The notes: generated by a model from the letters alone, not told the origin. Positions 1-10,618 are shown, numbered from the stretch's first letter. The stretch: 64,000 nucleotides of DNA from Shewanella loihica PV-4 (GCF_000016065.1 NC_009092.1:3100001-3164000), one strand, 5' to 3'. Numbers and translations: made by a program.

Positions 1-281
1 GACTCCATCTTGCGCAGCATCTCAGTCTTCTGCGTTTCGCTCATCAGGGCCGCGTCGCGTTGCTGCTTCTCTAGCATGCCGCGAAGCTCTTCCTGCATCT
101 TCTGTACGCCAGCCACACGATCGCCGAATTCGGTTTTCAGTGTTTTGCTGACTTCTTCGCGCTGTGGTAGCTGCTCAAATACCGCCTGCATATCGACAAC
201 GGCGATCTTTTCAGCTTGTGCCGCGATAGGTGCACCTAACAGAACCAACACCATCATTGCGCGATTAAACATCTTATTCAA
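1..281 (-). CDS. skp: Periplasmic chaperone Skp/OmpH, C-terminus cut by window start
   Basis: Periplasmic holdase chaperone that carries unfolded outer-membrane proteins to the BAM complex. The visible part is the N-terminus: a signal peptide (NKMFNRAMMVLVLLGAPIAA, cleaved near AQA-EKI), then the family opening KIAVVDMQAVFEQLP and the start of the charged coiled-coil arms. Translation probably begins at a TTG (279-281): AAGGAG lies 6 nt upstream of it, whereas the first ATG (270-272) is about 15 nt from that site. It lies just downstream of bamA in the same direction, the usual bamA-skp order. The rest of the gene lies outside the window. Confidence 0.93.
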   Translation of the reverse strand, partial: MNKMFNRAMMVLVLLGAPIAAQAEKIAVVDMQAVFEQLPQREEVSKTLKTEFGDRVAGVQKMQEELRGMLEKQQRDAALMSETQKTEMLRKME

Positions 282-341
282 AATAAACTCCTTATAATCA
301 GCAAAACTTGCCGATGACTTTTTATTTAAATTAGTTCTACT

Positions 342-2825
342 TTAGAAAGTTTTACCAATGTTGAACGAGAAGATCTCTGTGTCATCATCTTCATATTTTT
401 TGATTGGCCATGCAAGACTAAATACCATAGGTCCCATTGGCGACAACCATTGTACGCTCATCCCCGCCGAGGCGCGGATACGTCCTGGGTCTGAATAGTC
501 AGACAACTTGTCGAACTGCTCAGCCGGCAGGAAGCGATAGGCGTCATAGTCGAACTCGGTATCCCAGACGTTACCCGCATCGACGAAGAAGCTGGTACGC
601 ACCGAGTTAGTGTAGGCCTCATCCAGGAATGGAGTTGGCACTATCATCTCAACACTCGCCGTAGCGATGGCGTTACCACCGATAGAGCGGCCACCGCTCA
701 CAGTGACACGGTTAGGATCCCCTGGCAAGGTACAAGTATCCCCTGCTGGATCTGGCGAGCACGGCTCACTACCACGATACAGGTAGAATGAACGTGGACC
801 CACAGAATTAGACTTGAAGCCACGCAGTGAGCTGCTACCACCCGAGTAGTAGTTCTCCCAGAAAGGTAGGATCTGGTCGTTGTCGTTGTACTGACCATAA
901 CCGTTACCATAACCCAGGCGCGCCTTAGTCAGGAGCACGAAGCTGTGGCTGCGGTTGATTGGCCAGTAGAAGCTGGTATCGAAATCTGTCTTAAAGTACT
1001 GCAGATCCGAACCTGGCACCGTCATCTTGCCGCTCAGACGCTGTGACGAACCATCGGTTGGGAAGGTGCCGCGGTTAAGCGTGCTGCGGTACCAGCCGAG
1101 GGTCAGCTCGAAGTTATCGAACGACAGGTCGGCGTTAGGATCGTTGGCATCACGATAGATGTTGTAGAAGCGCAGGGCCTGCTCGTAGGCCGAGATCTCC
1201 GAGATGCTGTTGTGACGATAGCCGATACCACCGTTGATACGGTTGTATTCGTTGATCGGGAAGCCGGAGTTGACAGCAATACCGTAAGAACTGTTCTTAT
1301 AGCGTTCGAGGTTCGCTTCCTGAGCGTCAAACTCGTTCCAGTAGATGCTACCACCCAGGCTCACGCCATCTTTGGTGAAGTAAGGATCTGTGTAGTTGAT
1401 GTTGACGTTCTTCGAGTATTTGTTGGTGTTAAGGTTGATACCCGCCTGATTACCTGTACCCAGGAAGTTACTCTGCTGCACACCGAACTGTAGGCTCAGG
1501 CCCGACTCGGTACCATAACCCACCCCCGCGTTGAACGAGCCTGATGGCTGCTCCTTCACGGTGAAGTCGACGTCCACCAGGTCATCTGTGCCCGGCACCT
1601 GAACCGTCTGAGTATCGACGGTTTCGAAGTAACCCAGGCGGTTCAGACGCGCCTTGGATTGCTCAACCTGGGCCGAGTTCAGCCAAGCGCCTTCCATCTG
1701 ACGCAGCTCGCGGCGCATCACCTCATCTTTGGTAACCTGGTTACCGGTAAAGTTAATGCTACGTACATAGACGCGCTTACCCGGCTTGATGTTGACGTTG
1801 AGGGCGACCTCTTTAGTCTCATCATCGATCTCAGGATAGGTCTTCACCTCTGGGTAGGCATATCCGAAACGGCCCAGATACTTGCCATACATCTCTTCGG
1901 TAAAGGTCACATCCGCGCCGTTATAGGTATCGCCTACCTTGATCGGCAGAATCGCCTGCATCACCTCTTCGCGGCCCATGAGGTCGCCAGTCAGGTTAAC
2001 TTCTTTAACCTTGTACTGCTCACCCTCGTCAACGTTGATGGTGATGTAGAGACCCTTACGGTCAGGGGTCATCGCCACCTGAGTCGAGGTCACCTCGAAA
2101 CGGATATAACCGCGGTTGTGGTAGAAGGTCTTGATGGTTTCAAGGTCGGCCTGCAGCTTCTGCTTCTGATAGCGGCGCTCACCGAAGAGATCCCACCATG
2201 CCACATAGTCTTTCAGCTCCAGCATGCCGATCAGTTCGGCGTCGCTAAAGACAGTGTTGCCCACCACGTTGATCTGACGAATCTCTGCCGCCAAACCTTC
2301 GGTAAACTTAAATTTCAACTCGACACGGTTACGCGGCAGGTTAATCACCTGAGCCTCAACCTTGGCGCCATATTTACCCACGCCATAGTAGAAGTCCTGC
2401 AGGCTCTTCTCGATGCCGCTGAGCATGGTGCGATCCAGCGACTCACCGGCCTTGACGCCACTGCCGTCGAGACTCTCTTGCAGCTGCTCGTCTTTAATGT
2501 CCTTGTTGCCTTCAAAGGTCACGACGCTGATGGTAGGCCTTTCTTTGACCGTTACTACCAAGACGCTGCCATCGCGGCTCACCTCGATATGCTCGAAGTT
2601 AGTCGAGGAATACAGGCTCTTAATCGCCTGCTGCAGACGCATCTCGTCGACCGTGTCTCCCACCTTGATAGGAATATTCAACAGCGCCGCACCCAGTGCA
2701 ACACGCTGCAGTCCCTTAACCTGGATGTCGGTCACTTCAAAAGGCTGGAATGTATCGGCCCAACCCTTCCCTGATAAAGACGCACCGACTAATAACATCG
2801 AGGCAAAAATTTTATTCAATCTCAT
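342..2825 (-). CDS. bamA: Outer membrane protein assembly factor BamA
   Basis: Central Omp85 subunit of the BAM complex, which folds and inserts beta-barrel proteins into the outer membrane. The 827-residue length fits the family. A signal peptide ends near GWA-DTF. Five POTRA domains fill roughly residues 25-420 (the first opens FEVTDIQVKGLQRVALGAAL), and a C-terminal 16-strand barrel ends in the aromatic residue F827 typical of outer-membrane barrels. The conserved loop-6 motif appears as SSSLRGFKSNSVGP (VRGF/LRGF class). It lies between rseP (31-bp gap) and skp in one direction, so the three are probably cotranscribed. This neighbourhood is SigmaE-controlled in E. coli; I did not identify a SigmaE promoter here. 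Confidence 0.97.
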   Translation of the reverse strand: MRLNKIFASMLLVGASLSGKGWADTFQPFEVTDIQVKGLQRVALGAALLNIPIKVGDTVDEMRLQQAIKSLYSSTNFEHIEVSRDGSVLVVTVKERPTISVVTFEGNKDIKDEQLQESLDGSGVKAGESLDRTMLSGIEKSLQDFYYGVGKYGAKVEAQVINLPRNRVELKFKFTEGLAAEIRQINVVGNTVFSDAELIGMLELKDYVAWWDLFGERRYQKQKLQADLETIKTFYHNRGYIRFEVTSTQVAMTPDRKGLYITINVDEGEQYKVKEVNLTGDLMGREEVMQAILPIKVGDTYNGADVTFTEEMYGKYLGRFGYAYPEVKTYPEIDDETKEVALNVNIKPGKRVYVRSINFTGNQVTKDEVMRRELRQMEGAWLNSAQVEQSKARLNRLGYFETVDTQTVQVPGTDDLVDVDFTVKEQPSGSFNAGVGYGTESGLSLQFGVQQSNFLGTGNQAGINLNTNKYSKNVNINYTDPYFTKDGVSLGGSIYWNEFDAQEANLERYKNSSYGIAVNSGFPINEYNRINGGIGYRHNSISEISAYEQALRFYNIYRDANDPNADLSFDNFELTLGWYRSTLNRGTFPTDGSSQRLSGKMTVPGSDLQYFKTDFDTSFYWPINRSHSFVLLTKARLGYGNGYGQYNDNDQILPFWENYYSGGSSSLRGFKSNSVGPRSFYLYRGSEPCSPDPAGDTCTLPGDPNRVTVSGGRSIGGNAIATASVEMIVPTPFLDEAYTNSVRTSFFVDAGNVWDTEFDYDAYRFLPAEQFDKLSDYSDPGRIRASAGMSVQWLSPMGPMVFSLAWPIKKYEDDDTEIFSFNIGKTF

Positions 2826-2856
2826 AGAGCACTTCTAATTATGTGTGTGTCCTTGC

Positions 2857-4218
2857 TCAGAGTCGGGAAAAATCATTGAAAAGGGCGATACTCATCAATA
2901 TTAGCAGCAAGGCTGCCCCAAATCTGAATCCAATTTCCTGCACCTTTTCCGGTACAGGCCTGCCTGTGATCACTTCGATGAAGTAATATAACAGATGCCC
3001 GCCATCAAGCACGGGTAAAGGCAATAAATTAATAATGCCTAAATTCACGCTGATTAATGCCAGGAATCCCAAAAAGTAAACTAAACCATAGTTGGCGCTG
3101 TTTCCCGCGCCCTGAGCGATAGAGATAGGGCCGCTCAAATTCTTCACCGACACGTCACCGGTAAAGAGTTTGCCGATCATCTTAATGCTGACCGATACAA
3201 GTTGCCATGTTTTATCGGCGGCGACCATGAGGGACTCACCGACACCGTATTCCAGTTGCAGACGCATCTCATCAGGCCAAGGCGCCTGGGTCGGTGCCAC
3301 GCCAATCACGCCCTCGACCTTACCGCCGTCAATAGTGCGCGCTTTAGGGGTGACATTAAACTTAAGCTGCTCACCGTCGCGTCTGATGGTCACGCTAATT
3401 GGCTTATCCGCCGATGCCTTGATCTTGGCAACAAACTGATCCCAATCGCCATAAGATTTGTTATCGACGGCGACTAAGGTGTCACCTAGGCGCAAACCAG
3501 CCGCGTAGGCGGCGCCATCTTCGGCCACAAAACCCAACTTAGGGGTGATGGCAGGCCTAAAGACATTGAGGCCCAGCGAAGTAATGGGCGACTCAGTCTC
3601 AGGATTAAACTTCCACTTGCGGGTATCTAACTTATAGGTGCGCTCCTCGCCCATCACGCCCGATAAGGGGGCCAGCGTGACGTCGATGGCATCATCACCT
3701 ATGTGACCGACCAAGGCGTAGGTCACCTCTTCCCAGTTGCGTACGCTGCGATCGCCAACGGCAATCACCTGCATCGGCTTCTTGACCTGAATCACAGCCG
3801 CCGGCGAGCCGGACTGTGTCGATTCGATCACAGGTTTAATCGAGGGCACGCCGATAAGGTACATGATGTAGAGGGCAAAGATGGCAAACACGAAGTTGGC
3901 CATGGGGCCGGCACCGACGATGGCGATGCGCTGCCAGACAGATTTACGGTTAAAGGCCTGGGGCTTTAGCTCATCGGCTACGGTATCGACCCGCTCGTCG
4001 AGCATCTTCACATAGCCGCCGAGGGGGATCATGGCCACCACGTACTCGGTACCATCGGCGCCGATCTTGCGCCAGATGGCCTTACCGAAACCGATAGAGA
4101 AACGCTCAACTTTCACGCCGCAACGTCTGGCCACCCAGAAGTGACCATATTCATGGGCTGTGATGAGAATTCCAAGGGCGATAATGAATGAGCCCAAGTT
4201 CCACAAAAAGTCTAGCAT
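2857..4218 (-). CDS. rseP: Site-2 intramembrane metalloprotease RseP
   Basis: Inner-membrane zinc protease that makes the second cut in the anti-sigma factor RseA and so releases SigmaE during envelope stress. The zinc motif HEYGH is at residues 22-26 in the first membrane segment. The second catalytic motif is in LPLPVLDGGHLLYY near residue 400. Two PDZ domains lie between them (about residues 115-205 and 210-300; GLRLGDTLVAVDNKS belongs to the second). The 453-residue length matches E. coli RseP (about 450). It is followed by bamA and preceded by dxr in the same direction, the usual gammaproteobacterial order. Confidence 0.96.
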   Translation of the reverse strand: MLDFLWNLGSFIIALGILITAHEYGHFWVARRCGVKVERFSIGFGKAIWRKIGADGTEYVVAMIPLGGYVKMLDERVDTVADELKPQAFNRKSVWQRIAIVGAGPMANFVFAIFALYIMYLIGVPSIKPVIESTQSGSPAAVIQVKKPMQVIAVGDRSVRNWEEVTYALVGHIGDDAIDVTLAPLSGVMGEERTYKLDTRKWKFNPETESPITSLGLNVFRPAITPKLGFVAEDGAAYAAGLRLGDTLVAVDNKSYGDWDQFVAKIKASADKPISVTIRRDGEQLKFNVTPKARTIDGGKVEGVIGVAPTQAPWPDEMRLQLEYGVGESLMVAADKTWQLVSVSIKMIGKLFTGDVSVKNLSGPISIAQGAGNSANYGLVYFLGFLALISVNLGIINLLPLPVLDGGHLLYYFIEVITGRPVPEKVQEIGFRFGAALLLILMSIALFNDFSRL

Positions 4219-4288
4219 TCCTCTCCTTATCTCTGCTTATCTTTGCTTACGTAAGCCACGAAAGCTTTAAAACCAGCTAGCGCGAGCC

Positions 4289-5476
4289 TTATAGTTTGGC
4301 GACCCGCTCCTGCGCCGCACGCCGTGCCAGGCCATCCAGCGCCAAAATATCTTCTATGGTGTCTAAGCTACGCTGCTCGACATGACTCAGGCAATACTCG
4401 TTTACCCGTGCGATATCGGTAAAACGTATCAATCCTGCCAGGAAGGCCTCGACCGACACCTCGTTGGCCGCGTTCAATACCGTGGTGGCTTCCTGTCCCT
4501 GCTCGCAGGCATCTATGGCCAACTTCAGACAGGGGAAGCGATTGAAGTCGGGTTCAAGAAAGCTTAACTGTCCGACTTTGAAAAAATCTAAAGGTTCAAC
4601 GCCCGCCGAAATTCTTTGCGGATAGGCCATGCAGTGCGCTATGGGCGTGCGCATGTCTGGATTGCCCATCTGGGCCAACACGCTGCCGTCCTTATACTGC
4701 ACCATAGAGTGGATCACGCTCTGGGGATGCACTACGACCTTGAGTTGCTCTTTGGTGGCATTAAACAGCCAACGGGCCTCGATATACTCGAGTCCCTTGT
4801 TCATCATACTGGCGGAATCGACCGAGATCTTACGCCCCATGGACCAGTTAGGATGTTTGCAGGCCTGGTCCGGCGTCATCTGACTCAGACTATCGAGATC
4901 TGAGGTGAGAAAAGGTCCGCCCGATCCGGTCAACAAAATATGGGAGATGCCGGCACCGGCCAGATCGCAGGCGCCAATGGCTTGCTGAGCAGGCTCTGGC
5001 AGACACTGGAAGATGGCGTTGTGCTCACTGTCTACTGGCAACACCTTGGCGTTTGAGCCCTGCATCGCATCGATAAACAGACGACCCGACATCACCAGCG
5101 ACTCTTTATTGGCCAGCAGCACCCGCTTACCCGCCTTAACCGCCGCCAGTGTGGCAGGTAGACCCGCCGCGCCGACGATGGCCGCCATGACGCAATCCAC
5201 CTCGGGCAGAGCAACGATAGCCGCCAACTCATCTTCGCCCGAAGAGACGGCAATAGCCATGTGCGCCGGCAAACGACGCTGCAACTCGGCTGCCGCCTGG
5301 GGGTCGACCATGTGGGCTATCGATGGATTGTACTTGATACACAAGTCGAGCATCTTATCGACACTCTTATGGGCGACCAGGGCAAAGGCCTTGTAGGCCT
5401 CAGGATTTTGCTCGATAACGCTCAGGGTACTGGCGCCGATAGAACCTGTGGCGCCTAGAATCACCATTTTCTGCAT
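4289..5476 (-). CDS. dxr: 1-deoxy-D-xylulose 5-phosphate reductoisomerase
   Basis: Converts DXP to 2-C-methyl-D-erythritol 4-phosphate with NADPH, the committed step of the MEP isoprenoid pathway that feeds UppS upstream in this series. The N-terminal NADPH fold shows [14 protein letters not shown]. The metal and substrate region shows [12 protein letters not shown], and the flexible-loop segment [20 protein letters not shown] is intact. An in-frame TTG (5486-5488) would overlap cdsA by 10 bp, but it has no Shine-Dalgarno sequence. I prefer the ATG at 5476, which has GGA 7 nt upstream and gives 395 aa, close to E. coli Dxr (398). Confidence 0.96.
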   Translation of the reverse strand: MQKMVILGATGSIGASTLSVIEQNPEAYKAFALVAHKSVDKMLDLCIKYNPSIAHMVDPQAAAELQRRLPAHMAIAVSSGEDELAAIVALPEVDCVMAAIVGAAGLPATLAAVKAGKRVLLANKESLVMSGRLFIDAMQGSNAKVLPVDSEHNAIFQCLPEPAQQAIGACDLAGAGISHILLTGSGGPFLTSDLDSLSQMTPDQACKHPNWSMGRKISVDSASMMNKGLEYIEARWLFNATKEQLKVVVHPQSVIHSMVQYKDGSVLAQMGNPDMRTPIAHCMAYPQRISAGVEPLDFFKVGQLSFLEPDFNRFPCLKLAIDACEQGQEATTVLNAANEVSVEAFLAGLIRFTDIARVNEYCLSHVEQRSLDTIEDILALDGLARRAAQERVAKL

Positions 5477-5478
5477 GG

Positions 5479-6336
5479 TTACATCCAAAATGCGATATAA
5501 ATTAGGGTAAAGATGGGCAGCGCCGCCGTCAGGCTGTCGATGCGATCCAGCACCCCGCCATGACCCGGCAATATGGTGCCCGAATCTTTAATGTCGGCCA
5601 CACGCTTAAACATACTTTCCGATAGATCCCCAAGGGCCGAGACCAGGGCGACAAACAGGGTCACGCCGATGACGAGTCCCAACTCCTGCTCTGGCGAGAC
5701 CATCATCACGCCCGCCACGACCACCATAGTAGTCACCAGGCCACCGAGCAGCCCCTCGACGGTTTTTGCCGGACTCACGTTAGGCATCAGCTTGTGCTTG
5801 CCTAGGGCCTTACCGGCAAAATAGGCACCAGAATCAGTCGCCCACACGGTGAGCATCACCAGGAATACCAAGGCGCCGCCATAGTATGGCATACTCGCCG
5901 TGCTCAGGGCCTTTAGCGCGATCAGGGCGGTAAAACAGGGCACTAGGGTTAGCTGACCAAACATAGATTTCAGCATGTGGCTCTTGCCCCAGAGGGCGGC
6001 ACTTTTAGGGTAGCTGAGTACCAGGAATAACGAGATGACCCACCACATGGCGCCAATCAGTGTGATGGCGAGATAGACAGGATGTAGCTGCCCCTTAAAC
6101 CAAACCTCTTCGGTGGGCACCAGGAGGTTTAACGCCACCAGCAAGATGCCTATGGTCAGGGTGAAACTCCACTGGGTCACATTACAGCGCTTGTCTATGA
6201 TGCGTCCCCACTCTTTGGCGGCGATCAGGAACACAGCCACCAATGCCCATGAAAAATACTCCACAGGGAAAAAGAAAATGGCTCCCATCACCAATGGGAT
6301 CAACCATACTGCTGTTATTATTCTATGTTTTAGCAA
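5479..6336 (-). CDS. cdsA: Phosphatidate cytidylyltransferase
   Basis: Integral inner-membrane enzyme that makes CDP-diacylglycerol from phosphatidate and CTP, the precursor of all major phospholipids. The 285-residue protein has about eight hydrophobic segments. The CDS family signature is present near the C-terminus: [20 protein letters not shown] followed by [12 protein letters not shown], and [19 protein letters not shown] upstream carries the conserved aspartate. It lies 20 bp downstream of uppS and directly abuts dxr, so these three are probably translated from one message. Confidence 0.96.
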   Translation of the reverse strand: MLKHRIITAVWLIPLVMGAIFFFPVEYFSWALVAVFLIAAKEWGRIIDKRCNVTQWSFTLTIGILLVALNLLVPTEEVWFKGQLHPVYLAITLIGAMWWVISLFLVLSYPKSAALWGKSHMLKSMFGQLTLVPCFTALIALKALSTASMPYYGGALVFLVMLTVWATDSGAYFAGKALGKHKLMPNVSPAKTVEGLLGGLVTTMVVVAGVMMVSPEQELGLVIGVTLFVALVSALGDLSESMFKRVADIKDSGTILPGHGGVLDRIDSLTAALPIFTLIYIAFWM

Positions 6337-6356
6337 AACTTTCCCTCTTAAATTTA

Positions 6357-7148
6357 TTACTCAGCCTGCAAAGTCTCAATTTGAGAACCCGTCAATCCAA
6401 AACGGCGCTGCCGGGTAGCAAATACGGCTACCGCATCTTTAAAGGCCTGTTCATCAAAATCTGGCCACAACACATCAGTAAACACTAACTCTGCGTAAGC
6501 CGCTTGCCATAACACAAAGTTACTAATGCGAAAATCGCCACCGGTGCGAATCATTAAATCAACTTCCGGTTGATTTTGCATGCTTAAATGCTGACTTAGC
6601 GCCTCCTCGGTGAACTGACTGCTGGTCATTTCGCCAGATTCCACCTTTTTGGCTAAGGTTTGCGCCGCCTGCACTATGTCCCAGCGACCGCCGTAGTTGG
6701 CCGCCACATTGAGGATCAAACCAGTGTTGTTGGCCGTCTTCTCCATCGCCGCGGCGATCTGCTTTTGTAAGCGGGCAGAAAAACGACTGATGTCCCCTAT
6801 GATGTTGAGCCTGACCCCGTTTTTATCCAGTAGTTTTATTTCTCGTTGTAAAACGGTGAAAAACAGCTCCATCAGGAGGCTGACTTCTTTCTCGGGTCTG
6901 CGCCAGTTTTCACTGGAAAACGCAAACAGGGTTAACGAACCTATCCCCATCTCACGCGCCATACTCACCGCACGGCGAACAGTCTTTACACCGGCCTTGT
7001 GGCCCACAACACGGGGCTTGCCCTGTGCCTGTGCCCAGCGCCCGTTGCCATCCATGATGATCGCCACGTGCTTGGGAATAGACTGTTTTACCAGCTCTGC
7101 GAGTGCTTCATTAGATAACTCAGAGCCAGATTGAGATTCGATTGACAT
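6357..7148 (-). CDS. uppS: Undecaprenyl diphosphate synthase
   Basis: Cis-prenyltransferase that extends farnesyl diphosphate to C55 undecaprenyl diphosphate, the lipid carrier for peptidoglycan and O-antigen units. The catalytic stretch [13 protein letters not shown] (aspartate at about residue 34) and the following HKAG..VRR are intact. [11 protein letters not shown] and the C-terminal FTDVLWPDF are family signatures. Length is 263 aa, with about 10 extra N-terminal residues compared with E. coli. A perfect hairpin terminator separates it from frr upstream, so it may have its own promoter or depend on read-through. Confidence 0.96.
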   Translation of the reverse strand: MSIESQSGSELSNEALAELVKQSIPKHVAIIMDGNGRWAQAQGKPRVVGHKAGVKTVRRAVSMAREMGIGSLTLFAFSSENWRRPEKEVSLLMELFFTVLQREIKLLDKNGVRLNIIGDISRFSARLQKQIAAAMEKTANNTGLILNVAANYGGRWDIVQAAQTLAKKVESGEMTSSQFTEEALSQHLSMQNQPEVDLMIRTGGDFRISNFVLWQAAYAELVFTDVLWPDFDEQAFKDAVAVFATRQRRFGLTGSQIETLQAE

Positions 7149-7162
7149 CTATTACAACCCTT

Positions 7163-7202
7163 AAAAATAGCAAACGCCGTGTAGTATACCCCTACACGGC
7201 GT
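7163..7202 (-). terminator. Rho-independent terminator after frr
   Basis: An 11-bp perfect stem (arm ACGCCGTGTAG at 7174-7184, complement at 7192-7202) with a 7-nt loop is followed on the minus strand by a T-rich run (7163-7173). It sits in the 81-bp gap between frr and uppS and would partly uncouple the translation genes from the isoprenoid/lipid genes downstream. Confidence 0.8.
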
Positions 7203-7229
7203 GCGAACTCTAGTAACGAAACAGGGAGA

Positions 7230-7787
7230 TTAGACTTCCATCAACTCTGCTTCTTTTGCCGTCAAGATCTCATCGATCTGCTTGATGTGAGCGTCAGTAA
7301 ACTTCTGAATCTCATCTTCAGTGCGGCGTACATCGTCCTCGGTACACTCTTTCTCTTTCTCCAGCGCTTTCACGTCAGAGTTAGCGTCACGACGCACGTT
7401 ACGTACGGCGATACGACCGTTTTCAGCCTCGGCGCGAACTACCTTGATCAGGTCCTTACGACGCTCTTCGGTCAGTGCTGGTAGCGGAATACGGATAGTC
7501 GTACCGGCAGACATAGGGTTTAGGCCCAGATCTGAACTCATGATCGCCTTCTCAACCGCTGCAATCATAGTGGTATCAAAGACAGTGATTGCCAGAGTAC
7601 GAGAATCTTCAATAGATACGTTACCTACCTGCTTAAGCGGGGTTGGCGTACCATAGTAAGGTACCTTGATCGAATCAAGCAGACTTGGGTGAGCACGACC
7701 AGTACGTACTTTAGCCATTTGATTCTTAGTCGCTTCAACACACTTCGCCATACGGCTCTTTGCATCTTCTTTGATTTCGTTAATCAC
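7230..7787 (-). CDS. frr: Ribosome recycling factor
   Basis: Splits post-termination ribosomes together with EF-G. The 185-residue length is exactly typical. The N-terminal helix ([20 protein letters not shown]) and the central [15 protein letters not shown] are diagnostic. The three-helix bundle resumes with [20 protein letters not shown] and ends in the charged helix [14 protein letters not shown]. The gene lies 35 bp after pyrH in the same direction, the classical pyrH-frr pair. Confidence 0.97.
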   Translation of the reverse strand: MINEIKEDAKSRMAKCVEATKNQMAKVRTGRAHPSLLDSIKVPYYGTPTPLKQVGNVSIEDSRTLAITVFDTTMIAAVEKAIMSSDLGLNPMSAGTTIRIPLPALTEERRKDLIKVVRAEAENGRIAVRNVRRDANSDVKALEKEKECTEDDVRRTEDEIQKFTDAHIKQIDEILTAKEAELMEV

Positions 7788-7822
7788 GTTAAATATCCTT
7801 AAATTCGTTCGTATCGGGTTAT

Positions 7823-8566
7823 TTATTCGGCAGTCTTACGGCTACTTCTAATAAGCGTACCTTCATGGTCGCCCATGATAACACGTCGTAGCGCACCAGG
7901 CTTGTTCATATTAAACACTAAGATAGGCATATCGTGATCTCTTGCAAGGGTAAATGCCGCAAGATCCATCACTTTCAATTCTTTTTCCAGGACTTCGCCA
8001 TAACCCATCTCGTCATATTTTACCGCTTCTGGGTTCTTGACTGGGTCATCTGAGTAAACACCATCTACCTTAGTGCCCTTGAGTACCACTTCGGCTTCGA
8101 TCTCGATACCGCGCAGGCAGGCGGCAGAGTCTGTGGTACAGAAAGGATTACCCGTACCGGCGGCGAAGATCACCACACGGCCAGATTTAAGCAGGCTAAT
8201 CGCTTCGGCCCAGTTATAGTCGTCACACACGCCTTTCAAGGGGATGGCCGACATCAGGCGGGCATTCACATAGGCTCTGTGCAGCGCATCGCGCATCGCC
8301 AGACCATTCATTACGGTTGCCAACATGCCCATATGGTCGCCCACCACACGGTTCATGCCTGCTTGTGCTAGGCCTTCACCACGGAATAGGTTACCGCCAC
8401 CAATCACAACACCTACCTGAATACCAAGCTCAACCAGCTCTTTAATCTCTTGTGCCATGCGATCTAGCACCTTGGGATCGATGCCAAAGCCCTCTTCGCC
8501 CATCAGGGCCTCGCCACTCAGTTTGAGAAGAATACGTCGAAAAGCAGGTTTTGGATTTGTGCTCAT
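7823..8566 (-). CDS. pyrH: Uridylate kinase (UMP kinase)
   Basis: Hexameric cytoplasmic kinase that phosphorylates UMP to UDP in pyrimidine nucleotide synthesis. It belongs to the amino-acid-kinase fold. The N-terminal phosphate-binding segment is [13 protein letters not shown], the glycine-rich loop is [13 protein letters not shown], and the UMP site includes [35 protein letters not shown] near the C-terminus is also family-typical. Length is 247 aa. It is separated from tsf by a strong terminator, so read-through or a local promoter must supply its transcription. Confidence 0.97.
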   Translation of the reverse strand: MSTNPKPAFRRILLKLSGEALMGEEGFGIDPKVLDRMAQEIKELVELGIQVGVVIGGGNLFRGEGLAQAGMNRVVGDHMGMLATVMNGLAMRDALHRAYVNARLMSAIPLKGVCDDYNWAEAISLLKSGRVVIFAAGTGNPFCTTDSAACLRGIEIEAEVVLKGTKVDGVYSDDPVKNPEAVKYDEMGYGEVLEKELKVMDLAAFTLARDHDMPILVFNMNKPGALRRVIMGDHEGTLIRSSRKTAE

Positions 8567-8651
8567 AGTTGTTTGTCCTGATAAATGCCGATGGGTAACG
8601 TGCCAATTATATAGAAAAAAAAGCGCTGTGCAGCAATCTAATTGGCATAAT

Positions 8652-8677
8652 AAAACCGCAGCGAATGCTGCGGTTTT
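8652..8677 (-). terminator. Rho-independent terminator after tsf
   Basis: Stem AAAACCGCAGC / GCTGCGGTTTT with a 4-nt loop (GAAT). It lies 23 bp past the tsf stop, in the tsf-pyrH gap. Being flanked by A/T on both sides it could act in either direction, but only the minus strand is transcribed here. Confidence 0.85.
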
Positions 8678-8699
8678 TAGGGTATCTTACAACTGGCGA

Positions 8700-9548
8700 T
8701 TACGCCTTAGAAGCGGCGATTTGCGCTGCTACTTCAGCGGCAAAATCTTCTTCTTTCTTCTCGATACCTTCACCAACTTCTAGACGAATGAAGTTAGTTA
8801 CTGTAGCGCCTTTCTCTTTAAGGATTTCGCCAACAGTCTTCTTAGGCTCCATGATGAAAGCTTGACCAGTCAGAGAAACCTCTCCGGTGAACTTCTTCAT
8901 ACGGCCAGCAACCATCTTCTCAGCGATCTCTTGAGGCTTGCCTTCGTTCATCGCGATTTCGATCTGAACGGCTTTCTCTTTTTCAACAACTTCAGCTGGT
9001 ACGTCTGATGGGTTAACGTATTCTGGCTTAGAAGCAGCAACGTGCATAGCAACGTGCTTCAGAGTCTCTTCGTCAGCTTCACCAGTTACAACAACACCGA
9101 TACGGTCGCCGTGACGGTAAGAAGCTTGGCTAGCACCATCGATGTACTCAACGCGACGAACGTTGATGTTTTCACCGATTTTAGCAACTAGCGCAACACG
9201 AGTTTCTTCGAACTGAGCTTGTAGGTCGGCAATAGATACTTTGCCAGCTGCAGCAACATCCAGAACTTCGTTAGCGAAAGCCAGGAAGTTAGAGTCTTTT
9301 GCAACGAAGTCAGTTTGACAGTTAACTTCTAGAAGTACTGAGAAACCTTCGCCTTGCTTGATCAGGATAGTACCTTCAGCAGCGATGTTACCTGCTTTCT
9401 TAGCAGCCTTTGCAGCACCGCTCTTACGCATGTTTTCAATCGCTAGCTCAATGTCACCATTGGTTTCAGTTAGCGCTTTTTTACAATCCATCATGCCAGC
9501 GCCAGTACGCTCGCGTAGTTCTTTAACTTGGGCAGCAGTAATTGCCAT
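8700..9548 (-). CDS. tsf: Translation elongation factor Ts
   Basis: Guanine-nucleotide exchange factor for EF-Tu. The N-terminal UBA-like domain contains the signature [16 protein letters not shown], and the core domain carries the second signature [11 protein letters not shown], which contacts EF-Tu. Length is 282 aa, as usual. It lies downstream of rpsB with a 119-bp gap that holds a terminator hairpin. It also shows strong codon bias, as expected for a highly expressed gene. Confidence 0.97.
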   Translation of the reverse strand: MAITAAQVKELRERTGAGMMDCKKALTETNGDIELAIENMRKSGAAKAAKKAGNIAAEGTILIKQGEGFSVLLEVNCQTDFVAKDSNFLAFANEVLDVAAAGKVSIADLQAQFEETRVALVAKIGENINVRRVEYIDGASQASYRHGDRIGVVVTGEADEETLKHVAMHVAASKPEYVNPSDVPAEVVEKEKAVQIEIAMNEGKPQEIAEKMVAGRMKKFTGEVSLTGQAFIMEPKKTVGEILKEKGATVTNFIRLEVGEGIEKKEEDFAAEVAAQIAASKA

Positions 9549-9587
9549 TGTTAAATCCTCTATAGGTAACTCTACAAATCAAATGTG

Positions 9588-9614
9588 AAAAAACAGGGGC
9601 CTTAGGGCCCCTGT
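9588..9614 (-). terminator. Partial terminator in the rpsB-tsf gap
   Basis: Stem ACAGGGGCC / GGCCCCTGT with a 4-nt loop at 9593-9614, followed on the minus strand by six T residues (9588-9593). It lies between cotranscribed genes. E. coli also has an rpsB-tsf intergenic hairpin that lowers tsf relative to rpsB, so this is probably an attenuating terminator rather than the end of the operon. Confidence 0.75.
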
Positions 9615-9667
9615 TCACCAATTATCTATCTTGGTTAATAAGGGCGATGAAATTCATCTCGCCTTTA

Positions 9668-10396
9668 TTATTCAGCTTCTACGAAACCGTCTTGCTCAGC
9701 TTGTACCGCTAGGTCTTGACCACGACCTGCTTTAGCAGCCGCTGCTACTGACTCAGCATACAGACGAATTGCACGCATAGCGTCATCGTTACCAGGAACG
9801 ATGTAGTTGATGCCGTCTGGAGAAGAGTTAGTATCAACAACAGCAACAACTGGGATACCTAGGTTGTTAGCTTCTTTAATAGCGATATGCTCATGGTCAG
9901 CACCGATAACGAAGATAACGTCAGGTAGGCCGCCCATGTTCTTGATACCACCAAGAGACTTTTCTAGCTTCTCAAGCTCACGAGTACGCATTAGCGCTTC
10001 TTTCTTGGTCAGCTTGTCGAAAGTACCGTCTACAGACTGGCTCTCAAGATCTTTTAGACGCTTGATTGATTGACGAACTGTTTTCCAGTTAGTCAGCATG
10101 CCGCCCAACCAACGGTTGTCAACGTAGTATTGATCACAAGAAATAGCAGCTTCTTTGATCGCTTCGCTTGCAGCGCGCTTAGTACCAACGAAAAGTACTT
10201 TACCTTTCTTAGATGCTACGTTGCTGATGAACGCTAGTGCTTCATTGAACATAGGCACAGTGTGCTCTAGGTTAATGATGTGTACACCGTTACGAGCGCC
10301 GAAGATGAAAGGCTTCATCTTAGGGTTCCAGTAACGAGTTTGGTGACCGAAGTGAACACCGGCCTGAAGCATGTCGCGCATTGAAACTGTAGTCAT
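9668..10396 (-). CDS. rpsB: 30S ribosomal protein S2
   Basis: Small-subunit ribosomal protein. Both S2 signatures are present: [14 protein letters not shown] near the N-terminus and [20 protein letters not shown] in the middle. The coiled-coil insertion and the acidic tail (EQDGFVEAE) are also typical. It is 242 aa. It heads the minus-strand translation operon, with about 190 nt of untranslated leader from the promoter proposed here; S2 represses its own leader in E. coli. Confidence 0.98.
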   Translation of the reverse strand: MTTVSMRDMLQAGVHFGHQTRYWNPKMKPFIFGARNGVHIINLEHTVPMFNEALAFISNVASKKGKVLFVGTKRAASEAIKEAAISCDQYYVDNRWLGGMLTNWKTVRQSIKRLKDLESQSVDGTFDKLTKKEALMRTRELEKLEKSLGGIKNMGGLPDVIFVIGADHEHIAIKEANNLGIPVVAVVDTNSSPDGINYIVPGNDDAMRAIRLYAESVAAAAKAGRGQDLAVQAEQDGFVEAE

Positions 10397-10490
10397 TTTT
10401 TTACCTTAAAAAATTGGGGGTTAGACCTCCACGCATCCCATATCTCCGACCTAAATAGGCACCCCGAAGAACGTGTCGATACGTGTGTGA

Positions 10491-10519
10491 TTTAGTATTT
10501 AGTCATAGCCATGTATAAT
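10491..10519 (+). promoter_or_regulatory. Candidate map promoter
   Basis: A perfect TATAAT (10514-10519) lies 17 bp after a poor -35 (TTTAGT, 10491-10496) on the plus strand, about 160 bp before map. Its reach into the leader of the divergent rpsB is unremarkable. Weak -35, so low confidence. Confidence 0.3.
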
Positions 10520-10589
10520 GGCCGCCACATTCGCTCAAAGATGGGGTCATAATGAACCTCATCGGCAAGAGTCAAACATAACGGCGCGC

Positions 10590-10618
10590 TTTATACCATA
10601 ATATCGGCGCTAACACAA
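10590..10618 (-). promoter_or_regulatory. Candidate rpsB-tsf promoter
   Basis: Minus-strand TTGTGT (10613-10618), a 17-bp spacer and TATAAA (10590-10595). The discriminator that follows is GC-rich (GCGCGCC), as expected for a stringently controlled ribosomal-protein promoter. Matched by eye only. Confidence 0.45.

Noticed and set aside
1659..2774. Long plus-strand open frame of 371 codons
   Set aside because: Antisense to bamA, whose protein is conserved throughout; the frame has no start site or recognisable product.
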